Positions 1-7,484 are shown, counted from the first letter of the stretch. The stretch is 9,096 nt of DNA from an uncultured Ruminococcus sp. (GCA_902762335.1 CACWNZ010000131.1:1-9096), one strand, 5' to 3'. Numbers and translations are program-made. Notes: generated by a model from the letters alone, not told the origin.

Positions 1-252
1 CTCAGACTGTTCCGAAGGCTCGGACTGTTCCGAAGGCTCAGACTGTTCCGAAGGCTCGGACTGTTCCGAAGGCTCAGACTGTTCCGAAGGCTCGGACTGC
101 TCCGAAGGCTCGGACTGTTCCGAAGGTCCGGACTGTTCCGAAGGCTCGGACTGTTCCGAAGGCTCAGACTGTTCCGAAGGCTCCGACTGCTCGGAAGGCT
201 CGGACTGTTCCGAAGGCTCCGACTGCTCGGAAGGCTCGGACTGCTCGGACGG
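1..252 (-). repeat. 18-bp tandem repeat, 14 units, encoding PSEQSE
   Basis: Fourteen consecutive 18-bp units fill positions 1-252 without spacers and continue to the window edge, so the true copy number is unknown. Read on the minus strand each unit encodes PSEQSE. One unit (127-144) encodes PSEQSG. Most other differences are synonymous (TCC/TCG/TCT for Ser, GAA/GAG for Glu), so the peptide is conserved more than the DNA. It lies in the low-complexity tail of the exported protein. Such arrays change length easily by slippage or recombination. Confidence 0.97.
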
Positions 253-1308
253 TTTTTCTCCCTCGGCGATAAAGAGCCACTTGACGTCTCCGATCATTCC
301 GGCAGTTTCATTTCCCGCCTGCTGGTCAAAATACAGATTCAGATTAAGCTCCTTTTCTTCACCGGGCGCAAATCGTCCCAGAAGAAGTTCCTCGTCCATG
401 GCAAAGCCGCCTGCGCCCGAGCAGAGGATATTTCCCTTGCTGTCGGTCACCGTAAGACGGACGTGACGGTCAAACAGCTCCTTTATGCGCTGCTGTTCGG
501 CATTATTCTCCGTCATACCCTCAGCCATGAGATATATGCCGACGTCGGACTGCCATTCGTTTGAGAGCCTTATCTGCTGCGTACGGGCGCTGCCGGGTAC
601 CATTTTTTCAAGGTTGAACAGCCTTCCTTCACTGCCCTCAAAGCGGAAGCCTGTTTCGGGGGCGATAAAGGCAACGGAGGACGCAGTTTTCTGCTGTGAA
701 TCGGGAAGGTCGGTTATCCCCAGCACCTCGGGATCCATATTCCAGAAGGAAAGACCGCTTTCAGCCGCCTGTACCATTTCCATGTATACGGTAAGGTCCA
801 CGCGGATCTTTGACGAGCCCCTGTCTCCGAAGGAATCGGTTATAGTAATACTGTCAAAAATCGGAGTGGTGACCTCGTCGGGCGAGATGATCCCCTTATA
901 ATAATATCTGCCGTCGTCTTCGTTAAAGTACCAATCCTCAAGGTTATAATTCAGCTTTATCAGATCGCTGCCGGCTTCTGTTCCGTCAATAAGCTTGCCT
1001 TCCTCAGAACGGGTACTGCCTATAAGACTCTCTACCTTTACGCGCACGCAGGCATCAACGTCGCCGGTATTCTGTACCGACGCCTTTCGGGGCAGAGTTT
1101 CGGAAACGGACATAGTAAGCTCCGTATCCTCAAAGTCGATTATAGCTCCGCGTACAGTTCCTACGGAAAGCCTGCCTACGGTCTCATCAGCCTTTCGCCA
1201 TTGAGCAATAGTGATGCCTGCTGAAGCAAGGCAGACCAATGAAGCCGCAAGGCACGCTGCCGCGCACACCCGCCGAAGCCGCCTGCGCCTCTTTATTTTA
1301 CTGTTCAT
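1..1308 (-). CDS. Secreted surface protein with SipW-type leader and PSEQSE tail (3' end outside window)
   Basis: The frame is open from an ATG at 1308 to the left edge, 436 codons, with no stop. A GGGAGG ribosome binding site at 1319-1324 lies 10 bases upstream. Residues 1-13 are very basic (RRRRLRR), followed by a hydrophobic segment at about 14-35 ending AGITIAQW. The next stretch (DETVGRLSVGTVRGAIID) resembles the region after SipW-type leaders in TasA/camelysin-like proteins. The motif NTGDVDACVRVKV, near residues 84-96, is a typical beta-rich element of this group. From residue 353 to the edge the protein is only PSEQSE hexapeptides, probably an extended wall-spanning linker. A C-terminal anchor would lie outside the window. 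It is the last visible gene of the cluster, 69 bases after the preceding gene, and is probably a SipW substrate at the cell surface. Family membership is inferred from the leader and spacing; the exact function is unknown. Confidence 0.8.
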   Translation of the reverse strand, partial: MNSKIKRRRRLRRVCAAACLAASLVCLASAGITIAQWRKADETVGRLSVGTVRGAIIDFEDTELTMSVSETLPRKASVQNTGDVDACVRVKVESLIGSTRSEEGKLIDGTEAGSDLIKLNYNLEDWYFNEDDGRYYYKGIISPDEVTTPIFDSITITDSFGDRGSSKIRVDLTVYMEMVQAAESGLSFWNMDPEVLGITDLPDSQQKTASSVAFIAPETGFRFEGSEGRLFNLEKMVPGSARTQQIRLSNEWQSDVGIYLMAEGMTENNAEQQRIKELFDRHVRLTVTDSKGNILCSGAGGFAMDEELLLGRFAPGEEKELNLNLYFDQQAGNETAGMIGDVKWLFIAEGEKPSEQSEPSEQSEPSEQSEPSEQSEPSEQSEPSEQSEPSEQSGPSEQSEPSEQSEPSEQSEPSEQSEPSEQSEPSEQSEPSEQSE

Positions 1309-1377
1309 CTGGTCGTTTCCTCCCTTCAGCATTCAAAAAGCCGGTCACAGATCCGCTCTCAGCTCCCATACAGGTCA

Positions 1378-2115
1378 TCAGGGCTGTGCGGGAGCGGTAT
1401 AGTTATCATTGAACCATGCTATAAACGCGTTGTCATCATCATCGTCACAGGGGTTGTTATCCGCCTGTATAGCCTCGGCATCGAGCTTGATGTCGAACTT
1501 GCCGAGGGTGATTATCTCACTGTGGACCGCGTTGTTTGACCAATCCGACGGGAACACGAGTGTAGTAAACAGAGGCGCGCCCTCGTCCGTAGTGGCAAAG
1601 ATATAATCCTCCGCATCTTTATAGTAGAAGTAATAATTATATCCCTCATTTGCAGCATCGTCAGCCGCCACCTTGATATAGTTGGTCTCATTGAAGGTGG
1701 CAAGAGCCGCAGCCTCTACCTCAGCCTCGGTATAAGTACCGTCAACGGGCAGAGCGGCGTGGTCGGGATCGTACTTTATCGCCTTTTCGATAAGGGCGAT
1801 CCTGTCCGCATCCGTTATTATTGAATCGTCCGCCTGATCTATGTAGGTGACCTTGAAGCGGTAGTATACGTTGTTGTCGGTCGTAACGGTGGGCTTCTTT
1901 TCATAGATATCGCCGGGAAGAAGATCGGGCTCATCGTCGGGATCGGGCCAATCGCCCTAATCGATATCCACGTCAAGGTCGGTCGTAACGTTGATCTTAT
2001 TCGTCCTTGATGCCGAATCGGTCAGATACGCAAGCGATCCTCCCGCAACGATGGTGGTTACCAGAGCCGCGCACAAAACGGCAACGGTCACTTTTTTCTT
2101 GTTTGCTTTACTCAT
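1378..2115 (-). pseudogene. TasA/camelysin-like exported protein interrupted by an in-frame amber codon
   Basis: The start is the ATG at 2115, preceded by a perfect AGGAGG at 2124-2129 with an 8-base spacer. The frame runs to TGA at 1378, 245 codons plus the stop, but codon 53 is TAG (1957-1959). Residues 1-52 are a classic SipW-dependent leader: basic KANKKK, a hydrophobic core, then GGSLAYLTDSASRTNKINV, with likely cleavage after Ala29. Downstream of the TAG the same frame continues for 192 codons of clean acidic protein sequence (DPDDEPD, VYYRFKVTYID, CDDDDDNAF), so it was one gene. The family is known for fibre-forming biofilm matrix proteins (TasA, CalY), and the upstream sipW neighbour fits. 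As written only a 52-residue leader fragment would be made. A GTG near 1671 could in principle restart translation but has no clear ribosome binding site. The TAG may be a real mutation, a suppressed codon or a sequencing error. Confidence 0.8.
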
Positions 2116-2147
2116 GACATATACCTCCTGGATTTGTTTTTATTTTC

Positions 2148-2161
2148 ATTCCTTTCGGAAT
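2148..2161 (-). other. Small intergenic hairpin with GAAA loop
   Basis: In the minus-strand transcript ATTCC, GAAA, GGAAT forms a 5-bp stem with a GNRA tetraloop. It lies in the 58-base gap between the two TasA-like genes and is followed by an A-rich stretch and the AGGAGG of the next gene. It is too short and lacks a U tract, so it is not a terminator; a processing or stability element is conceivable. Confidence 0.35.
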
Positions 2162-2173
2162 AACCTGCGGTTT

Positions 2174-3002
2174 TCACAGTGAGAGCGGATTCTCCGCAGA
2201 CGGCGTACCGGGAAAAACTATGGCTCCGTTCACACCGCTCTGACGGAACGACTGATAATCGGTCAGTCTGTTGCCCTGCATTGCAAAGCCTTCAACGTAA
2301 ACGGCAAAGCCGCCTATACCCTTGAGAAACGCAACGTCGGCAGAAGATGTGGACTCCTTAAGGCTTACCGCCGTAAAAAATCGTGTCGACCTCTTTGGCA
2401 ATTTCCTCATCCGAATCGCTGTTATAATCGATCTCGATGATCTGCGATACCCTGAGCATATCCGAAGCGTTCAGCGGGATACCCTTTTTTGAGGCGTTCA
2501 TGCCGCCCGCTCCCGCATAAACGAAGGTCACCTTGACAGCCGCCCATACGGGCATCTCTTCCGACGTGTTTACGATATAGGGGTCCTTCGGAGATGAGGA
2601 TCCCGGTATCATGTTTACGGCGCGGTCAATGCCGTAACTTCTTGCGGCGCCGTTTGAATACGCAGAGGCTCTTGTGCCTGCCGACGGATCGTCGGGATCA
2701 AACACCGGAGAGTCATAGCTCCCGCCTGCGTATCCGTATACCGGGACCTCGGCGCCGCTTCCGTTGTCACGGTATTCATATACCGCTTTTTCTTCTCCGT
2801 TTACAACGGTATAGTTTATAACACCGTCCCATTCCGGCTCAAGAAGAACGGCGCTCACGGAATCTCCGACAAGATTTATGTGATTTATCCTGACGGCGGA
2901 ATCCTGCAGTAATGCCTGAGTGATGCCTGCGCTCAGGAGCAGCACGACAGCAAGAACGGCAGCAAGAAAAGCAGCTGTCAGGTATTTTCTATTTTTTCTC
3001 AT
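2174..3002 (-). pseudogene. SipW-dependent exported protein, frameshifted at a T6 run
   Basis: The start is the ATG at 3002: AGGAGG at 3011-3016 is 8 bases upstream of it but only 2 bases from the alternative ATG at 3008. The start overlaps the 3' end of the signal peptidase gene by 14 bases. The leader is MRKNRKYL, a long hydrophobic core, then SAGITQALLQDSAVRINHINLVGDS, a SipW-type signal with likely cleavage near Ala30. As written the frame ends at 2358 after 214 residues (IFYGGKP). The other frame continues from the same place to TGA at 2174 with family-like sequence (FTAVSLKESTSSADVAF, GFAVYVEGFAMQG). The two frames join at the A6 run 2375-2380 (T6 in the mRNA). Removing one T gives a single 275-residue protein. 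It is a predicted substrate of the adjacent peptidase and sits directly behind it in the operon. The shift could be a mutation, slippage or a base-calling error. Confidence 0.8.
2375..2380 (-). other. Homopolymer frameshift point (A6, T6 in mRNA)
   Basis: The minus-strand codons are ACG ATT TTT TAC in the upstream frame, and the downstream conserved frame reads TTT TTT ACG GCG. Moving between them needs a +1 step, equivalent to loss of one T. The codon arrangement does not match a standard -1 slippery heptamer, so ordinary programmed -1 frameshifting is not supported. Confidence 0.75.
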
Positions 3003-3609
3003 CGGCATTACCTCCTTCATTGCGGATCCTTTCGGGGGAGCCTTCCCCTCCGGGAGCGTTTTCCTCATCGGACGGCGGCTCTTCCGTTCCGTCCGGCTGC
3101 TCCTCTTCGGAGCTTTTGCTCTCCGCTTTTGCGGGGAAGAACAGCACCCTTATCAGCAGAATGATTATGACGAGGGATATAACAGCCGTTATAGCGATTA
3201 TTATCCCCGCGGGTGTCGACAGCCATATACCGAACCAGCCTATCAGCGGGATATGCCCCCATACTCTTCCGAGTACGTTATCATATCTTACGGGAGCATC
3301 GATAGTATTGTTGGCTATGCCCTTTGTCGTCAGCGTCATTCTTGCGGGATCCTTTTTTACTACGCGGTGCGTGACAAGATTAAGGTTTTCATCACGCACG
3401 TAGGTCACGTCGTCCCCTATCACAATATCGTCGTATTCCGCGGGAACGATGATGAGCAGGCTTCCTACGAGCAGCTCAGGCTCCATTGAGCCCGAGACTA
3501 CCGCTTTGAGCTGAACGTGGAAGCACAGTCTCAGTATCAGCACCGATATGAGCATGACCGATATCAGTACGATAAGAACGTTGAGTATTATATTTCCTGC
3601 TTTTTTCAA
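2989..3609 (-). CDS. sipW: SipW-type (ER-type) signal peptidase I
   Basis: This membrane serine peptidase cleaves leaders of exported substrates; in Bacillus, SipW processes TasA and TapA. With TTG at 3609 as start the product has 206 residues. A hydrophobic segment at about 7-30 is followed by the nucleophile motif SGSMEP (Ser41). VTHRVV supplies His81 in place of the usual bacterial Lys, the mark of the ER/SipW type. TKGIANNTID at 95-104 matches the conserved TKGDANN-type box with Ile for Asp. A second membrane segment lies at about 135-158, and the tail at about 160-206 is charged and rich in Glu, Ser, Pro and Gly. There is no ATG: TAA lies just upstream, and AGGAGG at 3619-3624 is 9 bases from this TTG but touches the alternative TTG at 3618. 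The gene precedes three SipW-type substrates, which strongly supports a dedicated role. Bacillus subtilis sipW is the closest named model; orthology is inferred. Confidence 0.9.
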   Translation of the reverse strand: MKKAGNIILNVLIVLISVMLISVLILRLCFHVQLKAVVSGSMEPELLVGSLLIIVPAEYDDIVIGDDVTYVRDENLNLVTHRVVKKDPARMTLTTKGIANNTIDAPVRYDNVLGRVWGHIPLIGWFGIWLSTPAGIIIAITAVISLVIIILLIRVLFFPAKAESKSSEEEQPDGTEEPPSDEENAPGGEGSPERIRNEGGNADEKK

Positions 3610-3618
3610 TAGGCCCAA

Positions 3619-3624
3619 CCTCCT
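3619..3624 (-). promoter_or_regulatory. Ribosome binding site that selects a TTG start for sipW
   Basis: A perfect AGGAGG on the minus strand lies directly against the first TTG (3618) and 9 bases from the second TTG (3609). Only the second has a usable spacing, so translation should begin at 3609. The non-ATG start may keep peptidase levels low relative to its substrates, which use ATG and equally strong sites. Confidence 0.75.
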
Positions 3625-3643
3625 TTATGCTTCGCGTCACGGA

Positions 3644-6132
3644 CTATCCCGGACGCAGCTCTGCGGGAAGATCGGTAACGTAATAATATACGTAACCGGC
3701 GACCACGATCCCCTGTGCGTTTTTGATCCTTCCGGTCACCTTTGCCTGATAGAAGGCTGCGCTGCTATAGGTGCCGCCTGCATAGGTGACTTTCCACGGT
3801 ACCATAATATCGCCCTGCACACGGGACGTTGCGCCCAGATTGATGAACGCCTTTATACCTATGCTGACGAGGTTTTTGCTCAGCTTTATCGAGGTAACGC
3901 CCTTAAGATTGGCAAAGGCTTCGGTACCTATAGCGGTAGTCCCGTTGCCGATAACGATCTGTGTCGTGACTGTCTGACCGCTTGAATAGAACGCACGGGC
4001 TGCGATCACCCTGATGTTATCGGGTATGGTTATCACAGAAATATTGGTGTCCTTGAAGGTCTGTTCGTTGATAGCTCTTATACCCGACCCGATATTCAGT
4101 GTGCGGATATTGGTACAGCCCTCAAAGGCGCTTCTTCCGAGATAATAAACGCTGTTCGGGATAGTTATGCTTGTAAGCGAGGTGTTCTTGCAGCCGCTGA
4201 AGGCGCTCTGACCTATTTCGGAAATGCCGTTTCCTAAGGTGATGCTCTTCAGGCTCGTACTGTTGGAGAAGGCTCCGTCCCAGATATACTTGACGGTACC
4301 GGGAACAGAGAGAGAGGTCAGACTTGATTTATTGAACGCAGAAGGTCCTATGCTCTTCACGGTAGAGGGAATGGTTATTCCGGTAAAGCTTGAGCCCGAT
4401 GAACTCCAGCGTAAAATATAGCTGTGCACACCGCCGGCAATAACGTAGGTATCGTCCTCTACGGTCATTGTACCCCTGCCCCTGCTGTCCGTTGCATAGA
4501 GTATCTTGCTGCCGTCCTGCGCCTTGATATATATAACGCCCGAGCTGTCGGCATATACCTTGCCCTCTACGTTATGGTTATAAGTAAACGGCGAATAGTC
4601 AAAAACGAGACTTCCCATGTATCTGATATTCTTCATCGTTTTGAAGGTTATATCACGCAGGTAGCAATCCGAGAATGCGCTGCCTCCCAGGCACTTTATT
4701 GTTGAAGGCAGGGACAGGCTGCTCAGATCGGTACAGTTATTGAAGGCACTCGGAAGGATATACTCGGTACCCTCGGGAACGACAATTTCACCGCTCGGGC
4801 GCGGAGAGCCCTTGTAGCCGCAGAGGATCTTTCCGTTGAGGATATAGATAAGATCTCCTGCCGAGGCGGCATTATATACGGACGTATAAATCGGCGTTCC
4901 GCTGAAGTTTGTCGTTATGCAGGCTACGGAATCGGGTATGGTGATATCCGTAAGACTTGTGTCGCCGCTGAACGAGCTGGCCAGATAGGTGACGCTGTCC
5001 GGTATAGTAAAGCTTGTAAGATTAGGACAGCCGCCGAAGGAGCCCATGAGTCTTGTAACGCCGTCAAGAACGGTGATAGACGTGATGCTTGTGCGCGAAT
5101 CGCTGAACATATTGCTGATAGAATAGTAGGACGTTCCGCCTATCGTATTGTTATAATCGTAGTTGATCGTTTCACCTATGGTAACGTGCTTTATCTTTGT
5201 CAGACCCGCAAAAGCATCGGTATAATAATAGGTGTAGTTGTTTACCTTTTTGCTGTACTTTGAGGTATACATTACAGTGTTGGGGATAGTGATGTCCTCA
5301 AGCTCAGTACAGCCTCTGAACGCGTATGAGCCGAGTGTTGTCACACCGTCGATGATAACGACCTTTTTGATGCTGTTATTGTTGCCGAAAATGTTTTTCA
5401 TGGCATTGGACTCCGAGACGGGTCCGCCTATAGTGACCTCCTCAAGGCTCGTGCAGCCCGAAAAAGCATTGCTGCCTATTTTTGTCATGCTTTCCGAGAA
5501 GGTAAGCACTCTCAGCTTCGTCCAGCCGCTGAACGCGCTCTGATCTATCACTCTTACGGAATCCGGAACGGAGAATACCGTCATCGAGCTGCAGTTTGTA
5601 AACGCGCTGCTGTTTATCTGCCTTACGTTCGTATCCGGAGTAGTATCAGGATCATAACCGGGCTCATACTCCGAGCGCAGAGCATACTTTATGCTTGTAA
5701 GCCCCGTGCAGCCGTAGCAAAGACCGGCAGGCACCGCATTGATGCTGTACGGTATGATTATCTCCGTGAGGGAGCTGCAGCCCTTGAACGCGTAGGTACC
5801 GAGAGACGTAAGCGTACCCAAAGGATAGCTGACCTGCCGCAGACCCGAACAGTTATTGAACGCATAGGTACCGATAGTCTTTACCGATGCGGGAAGCGCG
5901 GCGGACGACAGTGAGGTACAGCCGGAGAATGTGTACGAGCCTACGGAGACAAGCTCGTCAGGGTATTCAACGCTCGCAAGCGAGGAACAGTTATTGAACA
6001 GATAATTGGAAAGTGCGGTAACGCCGTCAGGGATATCTATACTCTGAAGAGAGGTGCAGCCGTCGAAGGCGTTGTTTCCGAAGGAGGTGAGCTGAGAAGG
6101 AAGCTCTATCTCTTCAAGGGAGGAACACTTAG
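3644..6132 (-). pseudogene. BspA-like leucine-rich-repeat surface protein, 5' truncated
   Basis: About 828 codons of native sequence run from 6132 to TAG at 3644. The sequence is a near-continuous array of LRR_5 (BspA/Treponema type) repeats of about 23 residues, with the signature aF.gCtsL..i.iPdsVt.ig. Examples are FDGCTSLQSIDIPDGVTAL near the front and AFSGCTSLEEVTIGG later. Two BspA-style insertions break the array: GDLIYILNGKILCGYKG, and a longer segment with GVIYIKAQDGSKILYATD. The C-terminus is a short beta-rich block ending LPAELRPG, with no wall anchor or dockerin visible. Proteins of this family are usually secreted and bind host or matrix proteins. The N-terminal part, including any signal peptide, is missing: at 6132 the gene meets an IS5 end. 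The frame stays open into the IS to 6232, giving a chimeric N-terminus. The stop lies 34 bases before the sipW start, so the genes look co-transcribed. Confidence 0.85.
6129..6132. repeat. Target-site duplicate TTAG (left flank of IS)
   Basis: TTAG directly abuts the IS end at 6133 and matches TTAG at 7426-7429 on the other side. It fits the YTAR 4-bp target of IS5-group elements. Because YTAR leaves only four possible sequences, a chance match between unrelated copies would happen about one time in four, so the match alone does not prove a simple insertion. Confidence 0.7.
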
Positions 6133-6143
6133 GGAAACACTGA
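6133..6143. repeat. IS5 terminal inverted repeat, transposase 3' side
   Basis: GGAAACACTGA is the exact reverse complement of 7415-7425. Similarity beyond the first 11 bases is partial. Confidence 0.9.
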
Positions 6144-6203
6144 ATAAAGCACCTTATACTGAGCAAAAAAGCAAATGACATGATTTTTTCACAAAGCAAA
6201 CGG

Positions 6204-6209
6204 ATTATA
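6204..6209 (-). promoter_or_regulatory. Possible outward -10 box inside the IS end
   Basis: TATAAT occurs on the minus strand inside the IS, about 70 bases from its end, facing the LRR/sipW operon. No good -35 hexamer is present: the 17-base spacing position reads GTGTTT. An ATG at 6181, 23 bases after the box, is in frame with the LRR remnant but has no clear ribosome binding site. Outward promoters at IS ends are well known; here the evidence is one hexamer. Confidence 0.3.
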
Positions 6210-6246
6210 ACCGAAAAATACCCTAAAAACACGCTATATCAGTGGT

Positions 6247-6270
6247 TTTTGAGGGTTCTTACCCTCAAAA
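6247..6270. other. Perfect stem-loop just after the transposase stop
   Basis: TTTTGAGGGT (6247-6256) and ACCCTCAAAA (6261-6270) form a perfect 10-bp inverted repeat with a 4-base loop, 8 bases beyond the transposase stop codon. In both directions the U-rich side comes first and the A-rich side last, the reverse of an intrinsic terminator. It may instead be an RNA stabiliser, or shield the transposase from incoming transcription. Confidence 0.6.
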
Positions 6271-6278
6271 GGGCGCAC

Positions 6279-7268
6279 TTATCCCACAGCTTGTACAGAA
6301 TGTTTTTTTGCGTAAGCGTACATCAGCAGATTTGTACAGGCAAACAGGACATTCAGCTTATGCAGATTTTTTGCGATCCCGCGATAGCGAACTTTTGTAA
6401 ATTTGAAACGAACCTTGATATAATGAAATGCGTGTTCTACCTTGCAGCGGACAGATGATTTGCGATGATCAATTTCTTTTTCCCAGTTGACAGCATTGTC
6501 TGAAACATCCTTGATGCTTTTCGGTCTGCGTACAATACGGAAATCTATTTTGCTGAAATGCTCATTATTTACGATCTCTTCACGCTTTTCAATACCGATG
6601 TATCCGGAATCACCATATGCTACTTCATCATCTTCCCGAAGCAGCTTGTGTGCTTCTGTTATATCATGAACATTTGCAGGTGTTGCTGTAATGGTATGAA
6701 CATAACCCGTTCCGGCATCTGCTCCGATATGGCATTTCATTCCGAAACGCCATTCGTTGCCCTTCTTTGTCTGGTGCATTTCAGGATCTCTGGCTTTCTC
6801 TTGATTCTTAGTTGAGCTTGGTGCATTTATGATCGTTGCATCTACGATCGTACCGCCCTTCATCATTGCCCCGCCCTGCTCGAGAACATAATTGATAGCC
6901 TTGAACATCTGCTCTCCAAGATGGTTCTTCTCCAAAAGGTGTCTGAATTTGAGCAGTGTTGTGGCATCAGGTACCTGTTCTTCGTTGAAATCAATTCCCA
7001 TAAACTTTCTGAACGCATAGCTGTCATAGATTGCATCCTCAATTCCTTCATCCGAAAGATTGAACCACACCTGAAGAAGATACATTCTAAGCATCTTTTC
7101 AATTCCCCTTGTGGGTCTGCCACGCTTTCCTTTGGGATAGTAGGGTCTTACAAATTCAACCCATTCATCCCACGGGATAATTTCTTCCATTACATCGAGA
7201 AATTCTTCTCTTTTGGTTTTCTTTTTTCTTTTGCTGTACTCATAATCGCTGAATGTCATCTGGCTCAT
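6279..7268 (-). CDS. IS5-family DDE transposase
   Basis: This 329-residue protein catalyses cut and strand transfer of the surrounding IS. It resembles E. coli IS5 InsH in length and sequence. The N-terminal part (about 20-115) carries FLDVMEEIIPW, PYYPKGKRGRP, LLQVWFNLSDEGIEDAIYD and LLKFRHLLEKN. The RNase H-like core follows, with VDATIINAPSSTKN (Asp143), RDPEMHQTKKGNEWRFGMK, YGDSGYIG (Asp220) and CKVEHAFHYIK (Glu278), so the DDE triad is complete. The start is the ATG at 7268 with an AGGAG-type ribosome binding site near 7277-7281. No frameshift or internal stop is present. An extended -10 promoter lies upstream. Confidence 0.96.
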   Translation of the reverse strand: MSQMTFSDYEYSKRKKKTKREEFLDVMEEIIPWDEWVEFVRPYYPKGKRGRPTRGIEKMLRMYLLQVWFNLSDEGIEDAIYDSYAFRKFMGIDFNEEQVPDATTLLKFRHLLEKNHLGEQMFKAINYVLEQGGAMMKGGTIVDATIINAPSSTKNQEKARDPEMHQTKKGNEWRFGMKCHIGADAGTGYVHTITATPANVHDITEAHKLLREDDEVAYGDSGYIGIEKREEIVNNEHFSKIDFRIVRRPKSIKDVSDNAVNWEKEIDHRKSSVRCKVEHAFHYIKVRFKFTKVRYRGIAKNLHKLNVLFACTNLLMYAYAKKHSVQAVG

Positions 7269-7303
7269 TTTGCTCGCTCCTATGCTTTTTACTCTGTAAC
7301 TAT

Positions 7304-7312
7304 ATTATAGCA
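7304..7312 (-). promoter_or_regulatory. Extended -10 promoter of the IS5 transposase
   Basis: On the minus strand TGCTATAAT gives a consensus -10 with the TGn extension, 36 bases upstream of the transposase ATG. No good -35 hexamer is seen; the expected position falls in the first 45-bp repeat unit. Extended -10 promoters can work without one. Confidence 0.6.
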
Positions 7313-7321
7313 TGCTCTGAG

Positions 7322-7411
7322 CCATTTATAATTCATTATTCTCATATAGAATTATAAATTTCGATTCCATTTATAATTCATTATTCTCATATAGAATTAT
7401 AAATTTCGATT
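7322..7411. repeat. Perfect 45-bp tandem duplication, each unit a hairpin
   Basis: Units 7322-7366 and 7367-7411 are identical over 45 bp. Each holds ATTTATAATTC and its exact reverse complement GAATTATAAAT around a 14-base AT-rich loop, so the region can form two adjacent 11-bp stem-loops. It sits between the transposase promoter and the IS end. It could be transposase or host-factor binding sites, or a hairpin damping transcription that enters from outside. The perfect identity suggests a recent duplication. Confidence 0.95.
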
Positions 7412-7414
7412 AAA

Positions 7415-7425
7415 TCAGTGTTTCC
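7415..7425. repeat. IS5 terminal inverted repeat, promoter side
   Basis: TCAGTGTTTCC is the exact reverse complement of 6133-6143 and marks the other end of the element, directly followed by the TTAG duplicate. Confidence 0.9.
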
Positions 7426-7429
7426 TTAG
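7426..7429. repeat. Target-site duplicate TTAG (right flank of IS)
   Basis: TTAG follows the right inverted repeat and matches 6129-6132. It fits the IS5-group YTAR rule. Confidence 0.7.
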
Positions 7430-7484
7430 TATTGATTGTAACTTAGGGCTGTTTTGCCGATCATCACCAACTATTGTTTATTAA

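Larger units (their letters stand above)
6133..7425 (-). mobile_element. Complete IS5-group insertion sequence, 1293 bp
   Basis: The ends are GGAAACACTGA at 6133-6143 and its reverse complement TCAGTGTTTCC at 7415-7425, a perfect 11-bp inverted repeat starting with GGAA as in IS5. Both sides are flanked by TTAG. The interior holds one intact transposase gene on the minus strand, a stem-loop after it, and a 45-bp tandem duplication between the promoter and the right end. The element appears functional. It abuts the truncated LRR gene, reads in the same direction as that operon, and could supply outward transcription. Confidence 0.93.

Noticed and set aside
1..252. Regular repeats that might be a CRISPR array
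   Set aside because: Units are contiguous 18-mers with no spacers and encode a constant hexapeptide in the frame of the exported protein.
1957..1959. Amber codon read as pyrrolysine
   Set aside because: No PYLIS-like structure or methylamine enzyme context is visible, and another gene of the same operon ends with TAG.
2920..3489. A 189-codon plus-strand open frame
   Set aside because: It is antisense to the well-supported signal peptidase and substrate genes; its sequence is low-complexity and not protein-like.
3786..5543. Several plus-strand open frames of 60-145 codons within the LRR gene
   Set aside because: They are antisense shadows of a long repetitive coding region, without ribosome binding sites or recognisable protein sequence.
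6247..6270. Intrinsic terminator after the transposase
   Set aside because: The stem is followed by A residues rather than T in both directions.
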